A DNA stretch of 52,186 nucleotides from Tritonibacter horizontis (lineage in GTDB: Bacteria; Pseudomonadota; Alphaproteobacteria; Rhodobacterales; Rhodobacteraceae): the NCBI RefSeq assembly GCF_001518015.1, contig NZ_LPUY01000087.1, positions 1-52,186 of the forward strand, in the 5' to 3' direction. A program made the position numbers and the translations under genes. Numbering within the stretch: the first letter of the stretch is position 1; each line of letters opens with the position of its first letter. The notes below the pieces were generated by a model. It saw only the letters and a list, made by a program, of their open reading frames with translations, was not told the origin of the DNA and ran no database searches. Positions 5,643 to 13,995 of this stretch are shown in pieces.

Positions 5643-7474
5643 GCGCGGGGTCTGACCGGGCAACTTACGAGGATGATCCGGTGACCGCCTGGGCGCAGGA
5701 TGTGGCGGCGGGGGACATTGTGGCGGGGCCTTATGTGCGGGCGGCAGCGGCGCGTCATCTGCGCGATCTGATCGAGGGGCCGGCGCGCGGCCTGAACTGG
5801 GACCTGGCGGCGGCGCAGCGGGCGATCCGGTTTTTTCCGGATGTGCTGCGGCTGAACGGCGGGCAGTTTGAGGGCCGGCCGTTCAGACTGCATCCCAGCC
5901 AGGCGTTCCGCATTGGGTCGATCTTTGGCTGGAAGAAGTTCAGCGCCACGCATAGGGCCTGGTTGCGTCGGTTCACGCGGTTTTATGATGAGGAAGGCAA
6001 GGGCAATGGCAAATCACCGATGCTGGGCGGCATCGGGCTTTATATGATGGTGGCTGACAATGAGCCGCGCGCGGAGATCTACGCGGCGGCGGCGAAAAAG
6101 GACCAGGCGGGCATTTTGTTCCAGGACGCGGTGGCGATGGTCGATCAGTCCCCGGTTCTGAAACGCAAGGTGAAGCAACTCGGGGAAAACCCGGTCTGGC
6201 AGATGACCTACACCGGGCGCAGCGGGGACAAGCGCAAGTTCAAGCCGCTGTCGGCGGAAAAGGCGCAGTCCGGCCCGCGCCCGCATTGCGCGCTGACCGA
6301 TGAGGTGCATGAGCATCCAAACCGGGATGTGATCGACATGCTGGAACGCGGCTTCAAGTTCCGCAAACAACCGCTGTTGTGCATGGCGACCAACTCGGGC
6401 ACCGACAAGAAATCGATCTGCTGGGAAGAGCATCAGCACGGGGTCAATGTGGTGACCGGGGTGCAGGAGGATGACAGTACCTTCGCCTTCATCTGCGCGC
6501 TGGATGACGGCGACGATTGGGAGACGGATCCCAGCTGCTGGATCAAGGTGAACCCGCTGTTGGGGGTGACGATCGAAGAGGACTATCTGCACAATGTCGT
6601 CAAGCAAGCCCGGATGATGCCGGGCAAGCGCAACGGCATTGCGCGGCTGCACTTCTGCCAGTGGACGCAATCCGTGCGGGCGGCGATCCGGCGCGAGGCC
6701 TGGGTGGCCTGCCACGGGGCGGTGGACCCGGAGGAGCTGACGCGGCAGGGCTATCCGTGTTTTGGCGGTCTGGATCTCAGCCAGGTGCGGGATTTTACCG
6801 CGCTGACGCTGACCTGGGTGCTGGACGCGACCAAGGATGGCGAACAGCTGGTGTCGAAAACATGGTTCTGGACGCCGCAGGAGACGCTGCTGGAGCGATC
6901 GGGGCGGGATCAGGCGCCCTATGATCTGTGGGCCAGCCAGGGCCATATCGAGGCGGTTCCGGGTGAGCGGTTGAAATACCCCTGGCTGGCGGATGCGCTG
7001 GCGGATCTGAACTCCCGCTATCAGCCGGAGGTCATTGCCTGCGACCAGTATGGGCTGGAGCGGCTGAAGGACAGTCTGACGGAAAAGGGGCTGGTGCTGC
7101 CGACCGAGGTGCATCCGCAGGGGTTCCAGAAGCGGGTGTTGGACAAGGTGCCGGATCCGACCAATCCAGGCGAAGAGATCGAGATCTATCTGTGGATGCC
7201 GGATTCCATCAACAAGCTGGAAAACGCGATCTATGACGGGCGGCTGACCGTCGCGAAGAACCCGCTGCTGGACAGTATGGCGGCCTCGGTGACCTACGCG
7301 GAGAACCGCACCGGGCACCGGATGTTTGACAAGGAAAAGGCCCATGGCCGCATTGACGGCATGGTGTCGCTGGCGATGTCGGCGGGCATGGCGCTGTGCC
7401 GTGAGCGCGGGGGCCGGGAGCAATCGCCCTGGGTGGATGGCAGCTATTCGATGGAGGACGCACTGTGGGATTGA
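5639..7474 (+). CDS. Phage terminase large subunit (TerL)
   Basis: 611 residues from GTG 5639 (GTGA overlap with TerS). The ATPase domain shows a Walker A-like GKGNGKS at about 120-126 and a Walker B ALTDEVHEH at about 218-226 with the catalytic Glu. The C-terminal nuclease domain shows FGGLDLSQVRDFTALTLTWV and later VIACDQYGLERL, where the Asp residues fit the RNase H-like nuclease. It translocates DNA into proheads and cuts it. Length and domain order fit HK97-type terminases used with P27 small subunits. Confidence 0.93.
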   Translation: MSAGSDRATYEDDPVTAWAQDVAAGDIVAGPYVRAAAARHLRDLIEGPARGLNWDLAAAQRAIRFFPDVLRLNGGQFEGRPFRLHPSQAFRIGSIFGWKKFSATHRAWLRRFTRFYDEEGKGNGKSPMLGGIGLYMMVADNEPRAEIYAAAAKKDQAGILFQDAVAMVDQSPVLKRKVKQLGENPVWQMTYTGRSGDKRKFKPLSAEKAQSGPRPHCALTDEVHEHPNRDVIDMLERGFKFRKQPLLCMATNSGTDKKSICWEEHQHGVNVVTGVQEDDSTFAFICALDDGDDWETDPSCWIKVNPLLGVTIEEDYLHNVVKQARMMPGKRNGIARLHFCQWTQSVRAAIRREAWVACHGAVDPEELTRQGYPCFGGLDLSQVRDFTALTLTWVLDATKDGEQLVSKTWFWTPQETLLERSGRDQAPYDLWASQGHIEAVPGERLKYPWLADALADLNSRYQPEVIACDQYGLERLKDSLTEKGLVLPTEVHPQGFQKRVLDKVPDPTNPGEEIEIYLWMPDSINKLENAIYDGRLTVAKNPLLDSMAASVTYAENRTGHRMFDKEKAHGRIDGMVSLAMSAGMALCRERGGREQSPWVDGSYSMEDALWD

Positions 7475-8772
7475 AATCGCTGTTTCGGCGCGAGGTCAGG
7501 GTTGGCGATGCGACGGCAGAAGCGCGGGCGCAGGTGGTTGCGGACAGCGGCATGGCCTCGATCACAGAGGTGCTGTCGGGTGAGATGCCGGAAGGCGTCA
7601 CCATGAAAGAAGCCATGTCGCTGCCTGCGGTTTGGGATGCGATCAACTTTTTGTCGGCGGCAATGGCGGGTCTGCCGATCGAGGTCTTCGAGAAGACGGG
7701 CACGGCGGGCGGCGACAGGCGGGTGACGGGCGGGGTTGCGGATGTACTGGCCGAGGCGGTCAATGACAGCACCACATCGTTCAGTTGGCGGGAGACGTTC
7801 TTCTCCCAGGTCTTCGGGCCGGGACGGGCCTACACCTATATCGAGCGCAACCGGCAGGGGCGGGCGATCAACCTCTTTCCGATGGAGCATGACCGCACCT
7901 CGGTGCGCAAGGTGCGGGGGCGGTTGCTTTATGACTATCTGGAGCCATCGGGGACGGTCAAAACCTATGAGGGCAAAGACGTCATCGACCTTGCCTATCT
8001 GCTGCGCCCGGATCATGTGACCTACCACAATCCGGTGATGACCTGCGCCAGTGCAATCCGGCAGGGTCTGAACGCGAACCGCTATGCGCTGACGGTGTTT
8101 GGCAAGAACGGCGTGCCGCCCTATGTGCTGAAGGGTCCGTTCAGTGCGGCCAAGGAAATGATGCGGGCGGCGGCGGATCTGATGAAGGTGACGCGGCGGG
8201 CTGCGGAAGAGGGCAAGCCGGTGCTGCCACTGCCCTCCGGGCACGATCTGGTGCGTCTCGGGGATGATCCCGAAAAGATGCAACTGACGCCGGTGCAGGT
8301 TTTTGCGGTGGGGCAGGTGGCGCGGATTTATCAGTTGCCGCCGGTGTTCCTGCAGGAGCTGAGCAAGGGCAATTACAACAATATCGAGCATCAGGATTTG
8401 CACCTGGTCAAACATACGCTGCGGCGTTGGGTGGAAAAGTTTGAACAGGAACTGACGCTGAAGATCTTCGGGCGCGGGGCCAGGCGATATGTGAAGCTCG
8501 ATCTTGATGGCATCACCAGGGGCGACTTCAAAACCCGGATCGAGGCCATTGTGCGGGCGGTGCAAAACTCCCTTCTGACCCCAAACGAGGGCCGGGAAAT
8601 GATGAAGAAGCCCCCGCTGCCGGGCGGTGACACCTTGTTTATCCAGGGGGCCACGGTGCCGCTGGCGCTGGCCGGGAAGGCCTTTGCCAGGGGGGCGGCG
8701 GATCTCGCTGCCGATGAGGAAGCCGCGCCGGAAGAAGGTGCTGACGCGGACCAGGAACCCAACACAGACTGA
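7465..8772 (+). CDS. Phage portal protein, HK97 family
   Basis: 435 residues from GTG 7465, overlapping the end of TerL by ten bases. Hallmarks are the N-terminal AMSLPAVWDAINFLSAAMAG, the DVIDLAYLLRPDHV segment, and the PVFLQELSKGNYNNIEHQDL region near residue 300 that is typical of HK97 portals. It forms the dodecameric ring at the capsid vertex through which DNA is packaged. The C-terminal 40 residues are acidic and disordered (DEEAAPEEGADADQ). The gene order TerL-portal-protease-capsid is canonical. Confidence 0.93.
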   Translation: MGLKSLFRREVRVGDATAEARAQVVADSGMASITEVLSGEMPEGVTMKEAMSLPAVWDAINFLSAAMAGLPIEVFEKTGTAGGDRRVTGGVADVLAEAVNDSTTSFSWRETFFSQVFGPGRAYTYIERNRQGRAINLFPMEHDRTSVRKVRGRLLYDYLEPSGTVKTYEGKDVIDLAYLLRPDHVTYHNPVMTCASAIRQGLNANRYALTVFGKNGVPPYVLKGPFSAAKEMMRAAADLMKVTRRAAEEGKPVLPLPSGHDLVRLGDDPEKMQLTPVQVFAVGQVARIYQLPPVFLQELSKGNYNNIEHQDLHLVKHTLRRWVEKFEQELTLKIFGRGARRYVKLDLDGITRGDFKTRIEAIVRAVQNSLLTPNEGREMMKKPPLPGGDTLFIQGATVPLALAGKAFARGAADLAADEEAAPEEGADADQEPNTD

Positions 8773-8783
8773 AGGAGGCCGCG

Positions 8784-9377
8784 ATGAGCGACCAGACCCG
8801 CGAGGTGCGATATTGCGCCGTCGCGCCCATTGAGCTGCGCGAGGCCGAGGGCAACCTGATCCATGTCACCGGCTATGCGGCGACCTTTGGCGAGGCCACT
8901 GAAATTGGTCCGCTGGATCGCTGGGGCTGGGTTGAGGTGATTGAAGAGGGTGCCTTCAGCGAGGCGCTGGCGCGGGGCGATGACGTTTCCTTTCTGATCA
9001 ACCATAGCGGCCTGCCGCTGGCGCGGAACACCTCGGGCACGCTGGAGCTCACGCAGGATCAGCGCGGCTTGCGGATCGACACGGCGCTGGACCCGTCCGA
9101 TCCGGATGTGCAGCGGATCCTGCCCAAGATGAAGCGCGGGGACCTGTCGAAGATGAGCTTCGCCTTCCTGTCGGAGAAGGAGACCTGGGACGAAACCGGC
9201 GATCACCCGGTTCGGACCATTCAATCGGTGCAGTTGTTTGACGTCTCGATTGTGACGGACCCGGCTTATGAGGGCACCGAAATCGGGTTGCGGTCGAAGG
9301 CTGCAGCGCTTGGCGGCGGGGGTGATCTGTACTGCCGCCGAATGCAGATGCGCGGGCGTCTGTCTGGCCTGAACTGA
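8784..9377 (+). CDS. HK97-family prohead protease
   Basis: 197 residues starting at ATG 8784 behind AAGGAGG. It is a herpesvirus-assemblin-like serine protease: the catalytic His is probably H74 in FLINHSGLPLARN and the catalytic Ser S125 in SKMSFAF, with the VQLFDVSIVTDPAY segment of the core fold. It matures the prohead by removing the capsid protein's scaffold domain. The stop codon lies within the first copy of a 20-bp repeated hairpin (9364-9412). Confidence 0.92.
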   Translation: MSDQTREVRYCAVAPIELREAEGNLIHVTGYAATFGEATEIGPLDRWGWVEVIEEGAFSEALARGDDVSFLINHSGLPLARNTSGTLELTQDQRGLRIDTALDPSDPDVQRILPKMKRGDLSKMSFAFLSEKETWDETGDHPVRTIQSVQLFDVSIVTDPAYEGTEIGLRSKAAALGGGGDLYCRRMQMRGRLSGLN

Positions 9378-9412
9378 CAGGCCTGACCTGATCTGGCCTG
9401 AACTGACAGGCC
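9364..9412. repeat. Two direct copies of a 20-bp hairpin element
   Basis: CTGGCCTGAACTGACAGGCC occurs at 9364-9383 and again at 9393-9412, a 29-bp period. Each copy contains the inverted repeat GGCCTG/CAGGCC with a six-base loop. The first copy includes the protease stop codon. The pair lies just upstream of the capsid ribosome-binding site, so it may process or stabilise capsid mRNA, or have arisen by local duplication. Confidence 0.8.
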
Positions 9413-9471
9413 CTTGCCCGTCACTCCCCGCGCCTTGGGCAAGCGCAATTCAAAACACTGAAGGAAAGACG

Positions 9472-10755
9472 ATGACCAAGATCAAAGAGCTGCGCGACAA
9501 GGCCAAAAAGGTTCTGGAAGACGCAACCGCGCTGCGCGATGGCGTGACCGAAAAAACGCCGAAAGAAGAGGCGCGGGCGGCGAATGACACATTCGACGCG
9601 ATGATGGATCACTATGATGATCTGGTCAAAGAGGCTGACCGCGAAGAGCGGGCCTGTAAGGCGAGACAGGACGCCGAGCAGCGCCGGGACGCGCAGGAGC
9701 GCGAAGAGCGTGAGGCGCGGCGTCCCGGCCAGGACAGCATCAGCCCGGCGGGCGGCGGGGTGAATGTCAGCGACGAATACCGCGAAGCCTTCCGCCAGTA
9801 CCTTGCGACCGGGGCGGATCAGTCTGAAATGGACAAGGAAGCGCGGGATGCTTTGCGGGCGGGCTACCGGGAACACCGTGGCCAGGCGACGGGCACCGGT
9901 GCGGCTGGCGGCTTTCTGGTGCCGACCACGCTGGCCAGTGCGATCAATATCGCCGCCGCCGCCCATGGCCCGATGATGGACGCCAATGTTGCGACGGAAA
10001 TCAACATGGCCAATGGCGCGCCCTTTGATCTGCCCAAGGTGGATGACACGGAGGAGGAGGCCAATCCCCATACCGAAGGCGAGGAGGGCGCGGACGACAA
10101 CAGCGGCGATATCGTTTTGGCCAAGACCTCGCTTCTGGCCTACACGCTGGTGACGCCCTGGATCCGGTGGTCGTTTGAGCTGGCGCAGGATGCGTCCTTT
10201 GGGTTTGAGGCCCTGCTGGCCAAGCTGATCGGGGAGCGTATTGGGCGCACCGGAAACAAATGGCTGACGGTTGGCACCGGTGTGGAACAGCCGCTGGGCT
10301 TTGTGACCGGCGCGCCGGTTGGTCATGTGGCAGCCGCTTCTGTCGCGCTAACCTTTGACGAGATCATGGATCTGGAACATTCGGTTGATCCGGCCTATCG
10401 CGGAGGCCCGAAGGTGCGCTTCCAGATGCATGATCAGACCGTCAAGGCGCTTCGCAAGCTGAAAGATACCAATGGGCGCTACATCTGGTCGGATGGCGAT
10501 GTGACCAGGGGGGTGCCGGCCACGCTGAACAGCAAGCCGGTGTCGTTCAACCAGGCGATGGCGCAGATCGGTGCCAGCGCCAAGCCGATCGCCTTTGGGG
10601 ACTTCTCTGAATATTACGTGCGCAAGGTCGGCAACCCGCTGATCGGCGTGGCGCGAGAGAAGTTCTTTCCGAACCTCGGCATTATGGGCGTGCACCGGGT
10701 TGACGGTGCGCCTGCCCAGACCAAGGCCATCAAGACCCTGCAAATGGCTGCGTGA
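9472..10755 (+). CDS. Major capsid protein, HK97 fold, with N-terminal scaffold
   Basis: 427 residues from ATG 9472 behind GAAGGAAAG. Residues 1 to about 90 form a highly charged coiled coil (LRDKAKKVLEDATALRDGV ... RRDAQEREEREARR), the delta-domain scaffold normally removed by the protease. The HK97-fold body follows, with GTGAAGGFLVPTTLASAI, the spine helix region and, near the C-terminus, IAFGDFSEYYVRKVGNPLIG, all typical of the family. A strong terminator follows immediately (10769-10795), consistent with high expression. Confidence 0.93.
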   Translation: MTKIKELRDKAKKVLEDATALRDGVTEKTPKEEARAANDTFDAMMDHYDDLVKEADREERACKARQDAEQRRDAQEREEREARRPGQDSISPAGGGVNVSDEYREAFRQYLATGADQSEMDKEARDALRAGYREHRGQATGTGAAGGFLVPTTLASAINIAAAAHGPMMDANVATEINMANGAPFDLPKVDDTEEEANPHTEGEEGADDNSGDIVLAKTSLLAYTLVTPWIRWSFELAQDASFGFEALLAKLIGERIGRTGNKWLTVGTGVEQPLGFVTGAPVGHVAAASVALTFDEIMDLEHSVDPAYRGGPKVRFQMHDQTVKALRKLKDTNGRYIWSDGDVTRGVPATLNSKPVSFNQAMAQIGASAKPIAFGDFSEYYVRKVGNPLIGVAREKFFPNLGIMGVHRVDGAPAQTKAIKTLQMAA

Positions 10756-10768
10756 TCCGGCCCCTTTG

Positions 10769-10795
10769 GCGGCCCCGAGGGGGGCCGCTTTTTTG
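10769..10795 (+). terminator. Rho-independent terminator after capsid gene
   Basis: GCGGCCCC (10769-10776), loop GAGG, GGGGCCGC (10781-10788), then six T. A perfect 8-bp GC stem followed by a T run. As the next genes are also late genes on the same strand, it may act as a partial terminator that keeps capsid mRNA in excess. Confidence 0.85.
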
Positions 10796-10816
10796 TAACC
10801 TTCCGAGGAAAATCCC

Positions 10817-11011
10817 ATGAAGATCAAAATGACCACCAGCTGTTCCGGTCCGTTTGGCAGTTTTGTCGTTGGCGAGATCCGGACGGTGCCTGATGCGCTT
10901 GGGGCGGACCTGGTGCGGGCGCAATATGCTGACGTGATGGATGCGGATGCGCAGCTGCCGCTGGCCGCCTCCGCGCCGCAAGCGCCGAAACCTGCGGCAA
11001 AGGGCAAATAG
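10817..11011 (+). CDS. Small phage head protein (64 aa), unknown
   Basis: 64 residues from ATG 10817 with GAGGA upstream. The core (SFVVGEIRTVPDALGADLVR) resembles a short family found between capsid and connector genes in Rhodobacter-like phages, where the residues after it are disordered Ala/Pro/Lys. Role unknown; head stabilisation or connector accessory function would fit its position. Confidence 0.6.
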   Translation: MKIKMTTSCSGPFGSFVVGEIRTVPDALGADLVRAQYADVMDADAQLPLAASAPQAPKPAAKGK

Positions 11012-11044
11012 CGCCCCGCGCGCCCCTCATCAAGGATCTGACAC

Positions 11045-11626
11045 ATGGCCCTGACCCTGATTCCCCCGCCGGTCTCGACACCGGTGGATCTGGCGCAGTT
11101 GCGCGCCCATCTTCGCCTGGAAGAGGGGGATGACACCGAATACCTGCAGCATTGCCTGGATGTCGCCATTGCGCAGTTTGATGGGGATGACGGCGAGTTG
11201 GGGCGGGCGCTGATTGCCCAGAGCTGGCGCGAGAGTTTCCCTTGGGTTCCGGCGGCTGGCGGATCTGTCGAGCTGTCTTTGTCGCCGGTTTCCAGCGTGT
11301 TGAAGGTCGAGGTGTTCAATCTGGCCGGGGACTGGGACGAGGTGCCTGGGTCGGCGGTGGAGCTGTTTGAGGTTGGGGGGCGGTCTTATGTCTCTGCCGC
11401 CGCCTGGCCGCGTCCCGGCAGGCAGCGCGCGCCGTTGCGCATCGAGTATGTTGCGGGCTATGGCGCTGCGGCCTCTGCGGTGCCGCGACCGATCGGACAT
11501 GCGATCCTTCTCTTTGCGGCGCATCTCTACAAAGCGCGCGAACCGGTTGTCTTTGACGCAAAGCCGGTGGAGGTGCCGCTGTCGATCTCCCGGCTGGTGG
11601 CGAACTACAAGACGTGGTGGCGCTGA
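11045..11626 (+). CDS. Head-tail connector, gp6-like
   Basis: 193 residues. The N-terminus (PVDLAQLRAHLRLEEGDDTE) and the C-terminal PIGHAILLFAAHLYKAREPV are characteristic of HK97 gp6/YqbG-type connectors: helical N-terminal part, variable central beta domain, C-terminal helix. These form a ring below the portal. The stop overlaps the next ATG (TGATG). Confidence 0.85.
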   Translation: MALTLIPPPVSTPVDLAQLRAHLRLEEGDDTEYLQHCLDVAIAQFDGDDGELGRALIAQSWRESFPWVPAAGGSVELSLSPVSSVLKVEVFNLAGDWDEVPGSAVELFEVGGRSYVSAAAWPRPGRQRAPLRIEYVAGYGAAASAVPRPIGHAILLFAAHLYKAREPVVFDAKPVEVPLSISRLVANYKTWWR

Positions 11627-11964
11627 TGCGAATTGCGGCGCGCGACCGGAAAATCATCCTCCTGCAGGCGGTGACCGAAGAAAACGAGGCCGGAGAAGTG
11701 ATCCCAGCGTCGTGGGAGATTTATGCCCGCCCCTGGGCGGCCTATCAGCCTGTCAGTGATGGCGAGCGGTTGCGGGCGGCGGCGGTGGAGCAAAAGGCGG
11801 ATGCGCGTTTCCAGGTGCTTTGGATGCCCCGGCTGGCGGCGGTCAATGGGGCCTTCCGCCTGCGGTTTGACGGCGGGGATTGGCGCATCACGGGCGTGAA
11901 GGAAATCGGCTTTCGCGAGGGGTTGGAAATCACCGCCTGGCGGCTGGGGAAGGGGGCGTCCTGA
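11626..11964 (+). CDS. Head closure / head-tail adaptor protein
   Basis: 112 residues from ATG 11626, chosen for the TGATG overlap with the connector gene. Beta-rich, with WEIYARPWAAYQPVSDGERL and FRLRFDGGDWRITGVKEIGF, the pattern of the SPP1 gp16/HK97 head-closure family. It follows the connector and precedes the gp10-like gene, the standard order. It probably seals the portal after DNA packaging. Confidence 0.85.
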   Translation: MRIAARDRKIILLQAVTEENEAGEVIPASWEIYARPWAAYQPVSDGERLRAAAVEQKADARFQVLWMPRLAAVNGAFRLRFDGGDWRITGVKEIGFREGLEITAWRLGKGAS

Positions 11965-12443
11965 TGTCAGTGAAGATGCGGATCGAGGGGGCGGGCGATA
12001 TTGAGCGCGCACTGGGGGAGCTGGCGCGGGGCACGGCGAAGGGTGTGATGCGCCGGTCGATGAAGAAAAGCCTGACGCCGGTGGCGCAGGCGGCTGAGGC
12101 GCTGTCGCCATTTACGGTTGCGGTGACCAGCAAGCTGACGGCGCGCCAGCAGCGGGACGCGCGCCGGGACCGGGGCCGCAGCAAGGTGGTGCTCTATGTG
12201 GGACCGGTGACGCGGGACGGTGACGGTGCGCCCCATGCGCATCTTTATGAGTTTGGCACCGGGGTTCGGGTGCAGTCCAGCACAGGCCGGGTGACAGGAT
12301 CGATGATGGCGCGGCCCTTTCTGCGACCGGCCTGGGACGCGGGCAAAGCGGTGATGCTGGCGACGCTGAAGCGCGAGGTCTGGGCGGAGATCGAAAAGAC
12401 GGTGGAGCGCGCGCGCCGGAAAGCGGCGAGGGCGTCAGGATGA
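11964..12443 (+). CDS. HK97 gp10-family tail completion protein
   Basis: 159 residues from ATG 11964 (TGATG overlap). Diagnostic segments are MRIEGAGDIERALGELARG at the start, then APHAHLYEFGTG and the ARPFLRPAWDAGKAV motif near residue 115, which are typical of gp10-like proteins. The Arg/Lys-rich middle fits the family. It belongs to the head-tail joining set. Confidence 0.88.
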   Translation: MSVKMRIEGAGDIERALGELARGTAKGVMRRSMKKSLTPVAQAAEALSPFTVAVTSKLTARQQRDARRDRGRSKVVLYVGPVTRDGDGAPHAHLYEFGTGVRVQSSTGRVTGSMMARPFLRPAWDAGKAVMLATLKREVWAEIEKTVERARRKAARASG

Positions 12444-12802
12444 GCATGGAAGGCGAGCTGAAGGATCTGCTGAAGGGGCTGGGGCATCCGGTTGTCTGGG
12501 GCGTTTTTGACAAGGAGGTGGGCTATCCGCGGATGACGCTGCAGCGGATCTCCAATCTGACCGATTACTCGCTGAAAGGCCGCTCCGATGTGGAGACGGC
12601 GCGGGTGCAGGTGACTGTCGCCGCCCAGACCTACGGCGCGCTTTTGGAGCTGGCGCCTTTGGTCTCCCAAACACTCTGCGATTATCGCGGCGGGTCGGTG
12701 ATCCGCATCAAGGAACTTTCCCGGCGGGACTCTGTGGTGGAGACCGGCGGCGAGGTGATCCGGCTGCAAATGCTGGATATGCAGGTGCGCTACCGCGCCT
12801 GA
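12440..12802 (+). CDS. Tail terminator / completion protein, DUF3168
   Basis: 120 residues from ATG 12440 (ATGA overlap). VWGVFDKEVGYPRMTLQRIS and the C-terminal ETGGEVIRLQMLDMQVRYRA match the gp17/DUF3168 fold, which caps the end of the tail tube. The position directly before the tail tube gene supports this. Confidence 0.85.
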   Translation: MSMEGELKDLLKGLGHPVVWGVFDKEVGYPRMTLQRISNLTDYSLKGRSDVETARVQVTVAAQTYGALLELAPLVSQTLCDYRGGSVIRIKELSRRDSVVETGGEVIRLQMLDMQVRYRA

Positions 12803-12851
12803 AGCGACCGGGGGACCGGTCATTTTCCAAACATATGAAAGGACTTGAGCC

Positions 12852-13298
12852 ATGGCAGAGCATGTCATTGCAGGCGATCTGGTGGACCTTGAATGGTCGC
12901 CGGATGGTGAAGAGGCGACCTATGAGATCATTCCGGGGTGCAAGACCGTGGGCATTCCGGAGGAAAACCCGGAATACCGCGATCGCACTTCGCTCGACAG
13001 CCCTGGGCGGGCAAAGGAATGGGGCGTCGGTCTGACGGACACCAGCGAGGTGACCTTGAGCTGTTTTTACTCGGCGGATCTTTATGAGGCGGCAGCGGCC
13101 TATAAGGCGGCGCGCGCGCCGGTGTTCTTCCGGGTCAAACTGCCTGCGGTGGAGGGCGCTGCGACGGGGGATGTCTTTACCTACAAGGCGTTTGTGAACC
13201 CCTCGATCCCCTCGACCGATCAGGACGGCGATCTGATGACGGATCTCAAATTGCGGCCCACGGGGCTGATCGACTGGGAGAGAGGGGCGAACGCATGA
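12852..13298 (+). CDS. Major tail tube protein
   Basis: 148 residues from ATG 12852 behind GAAAGG. Beta-rich with no transmembrane segment. Segments such as TFxYKAFVNPSIPSTDQDGD and LKLRPTGLIDWERG at the C-terminus are typical of small siphophage tube proteins. It sits between the tail terminator and the assembly chaperones, where the tube gene is expected. Its stop overlaps the next start (ATGA). Confidence 0.8.
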   Translation: MAEHVIAGDLVDLEWSPDGEEATYEIIPGCKTVGIPEENPEYRDRTSLDSPGRAKEWGVGLTDTSEVTLSCFYSADLYEAAAAYKAARAPVFFRVKLPAVEGAATGDVFTYKAFVNPSIPSTDQDGDLMTDLKLRPTGLIDWERGANA

Positions 13299-13678
13299 TT
13301 CCTGCAGCAACTTTGAAACTGGGCAAGACGACCCATAAACTGCGCCTGACCACGGGTGCGCTGATGCGGTTTGAGGAAGACAACGGCGGTCAGGCCTTTG
13401 ATGTGCTGCTGGACCGGCTGATCACCGGGCAGGGCGGCGCGCGGCTGTTGGTCTCGGCGCTGTCGGCGGGACTGGCGGATGGCGCGGGCGTGTCGCGCGA
13501 CGAGGCGGTGGCGGTGATCGACCAGGCTGGCGGCGTGCGCCAGGTGGTGGGCTTTGTCGCGGAGGCCATCGGCAAGGCCTTTCCTGATCCCGCGAAGGAC
13601 GCCGACCAGGACAGGGAAGACGGCGCGGACGGCGCGGGAAAGGCCAGCCCCCCGGTCAAGGACGTGGCGGGGGCGTAG
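13295..13678 (+). CDS. Tail assembly chaperone, first frame (G-like; GTA gp11-like)
   Basis: 127 residues from ATG 13295. LKLGKTTHKLRLTTGALMRF and the FEEDNGG segment resemble the tail assembly chaperone family seen in phages and gene transfer agents. The last 25 residues are disordered (DPAKDADQDREDGADGAG) and are encoded across a slippery C CCC CCG at 13648-13654. The next frame is open across this point and continues with typical chaperone sequence. The pair therefore looks like the G/GT arrangement of lambda. Confidence 0.8.
   Translation: MIPAATLKLGKTTHKLRLTTGALMRFEEDNGGQAFDVLLDRLITGQGGARLLVSALSAGLADGAGVSRDEAVAVIDQAGGVRQVVGFVAEAIGKAFPDPAKDADQDREDGADGAGKASPPVKDVAGA
13648..13654 (+). promoter_or_regulatory. 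Predicted -1 frameshift slippery site
   Basis: C CCC CCG in the frame of the upstream chaperone matches the X XXY YYZ rule (codons AGC CCC CCG in frame 0). A -1 slip enters the frame that is open from 13651 to 13995. A second possible slip is at GGGGG, 13669-13673, three codons before the frame-0 stop. Confidence 0.6.
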
Positions 13679-13995
13679 ACTGGTCGGCGCTTCTGGCGGC
13701 GTGGTGCGAACTTGGGTTGGACCACGCCGAGTTCTACGGCCTCACCTTGCGCGAATACGACCTGATCACGCGCGCAAAGATCCGGGCGCAAGCGGCCAGG
13801 ATCGAGGCGCGCCGGGTGCTGAACCAGGAGCTGGGCGTGCTGGTCAGCCATGCCTTCCACAGTCCCAAATCCATGCCGGACTTCACCAAGGCTGCCGCCC
13901 GCAAAGGCCGCAGCATCTGCGAGGCGGCGCAGGGCGTGGAACAACTGCGCGCGGGCCTGATGGGGCTGCACTTTCAAAGCAAAAAGGGGACTTAG
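13651..13995 (+). CDS. Tail assembly chaperone, second (T-like) part, frameshift product
   Basis: Frame -1 relative to the preceding gene. Translation before an internal TTG at 13717 reads VDWSALLAAWCELGLDHAEF followed by YGLTLREYDL. That is the conserved start of small chaperones that follow the first one (DWxxLLxxxxxxLGLxPxEF), and here the motif begins upstream of any start codon with a ribosome-binding site. This supports expression as a fusion by -1 frameshifting rather than as a separate protein. It ends with FTKAAARKGRSICEAAQG and LMGLHFQSKKGT, 1 base before the tape measure start. It should bind the tape measure during tail assembly. Confidence 0.7.
   Translation, partial: PGQGRGGGVDWSALLAAWCELGLDHAEFYGLTLREYDLITRAKIRAQAARIEARRVLNQELGVLVSHAFHSPKSMPDFTKAAARKGRSICEAAQGVEQLRAGLMGLHFQSKKGT

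Noticed and set aside
6014-7423. 469-aa minus-strand frame opposite the terminase gene
   Set aside because: Compositional shadow of TerL, which has clear ATPase and nuclease motifs.
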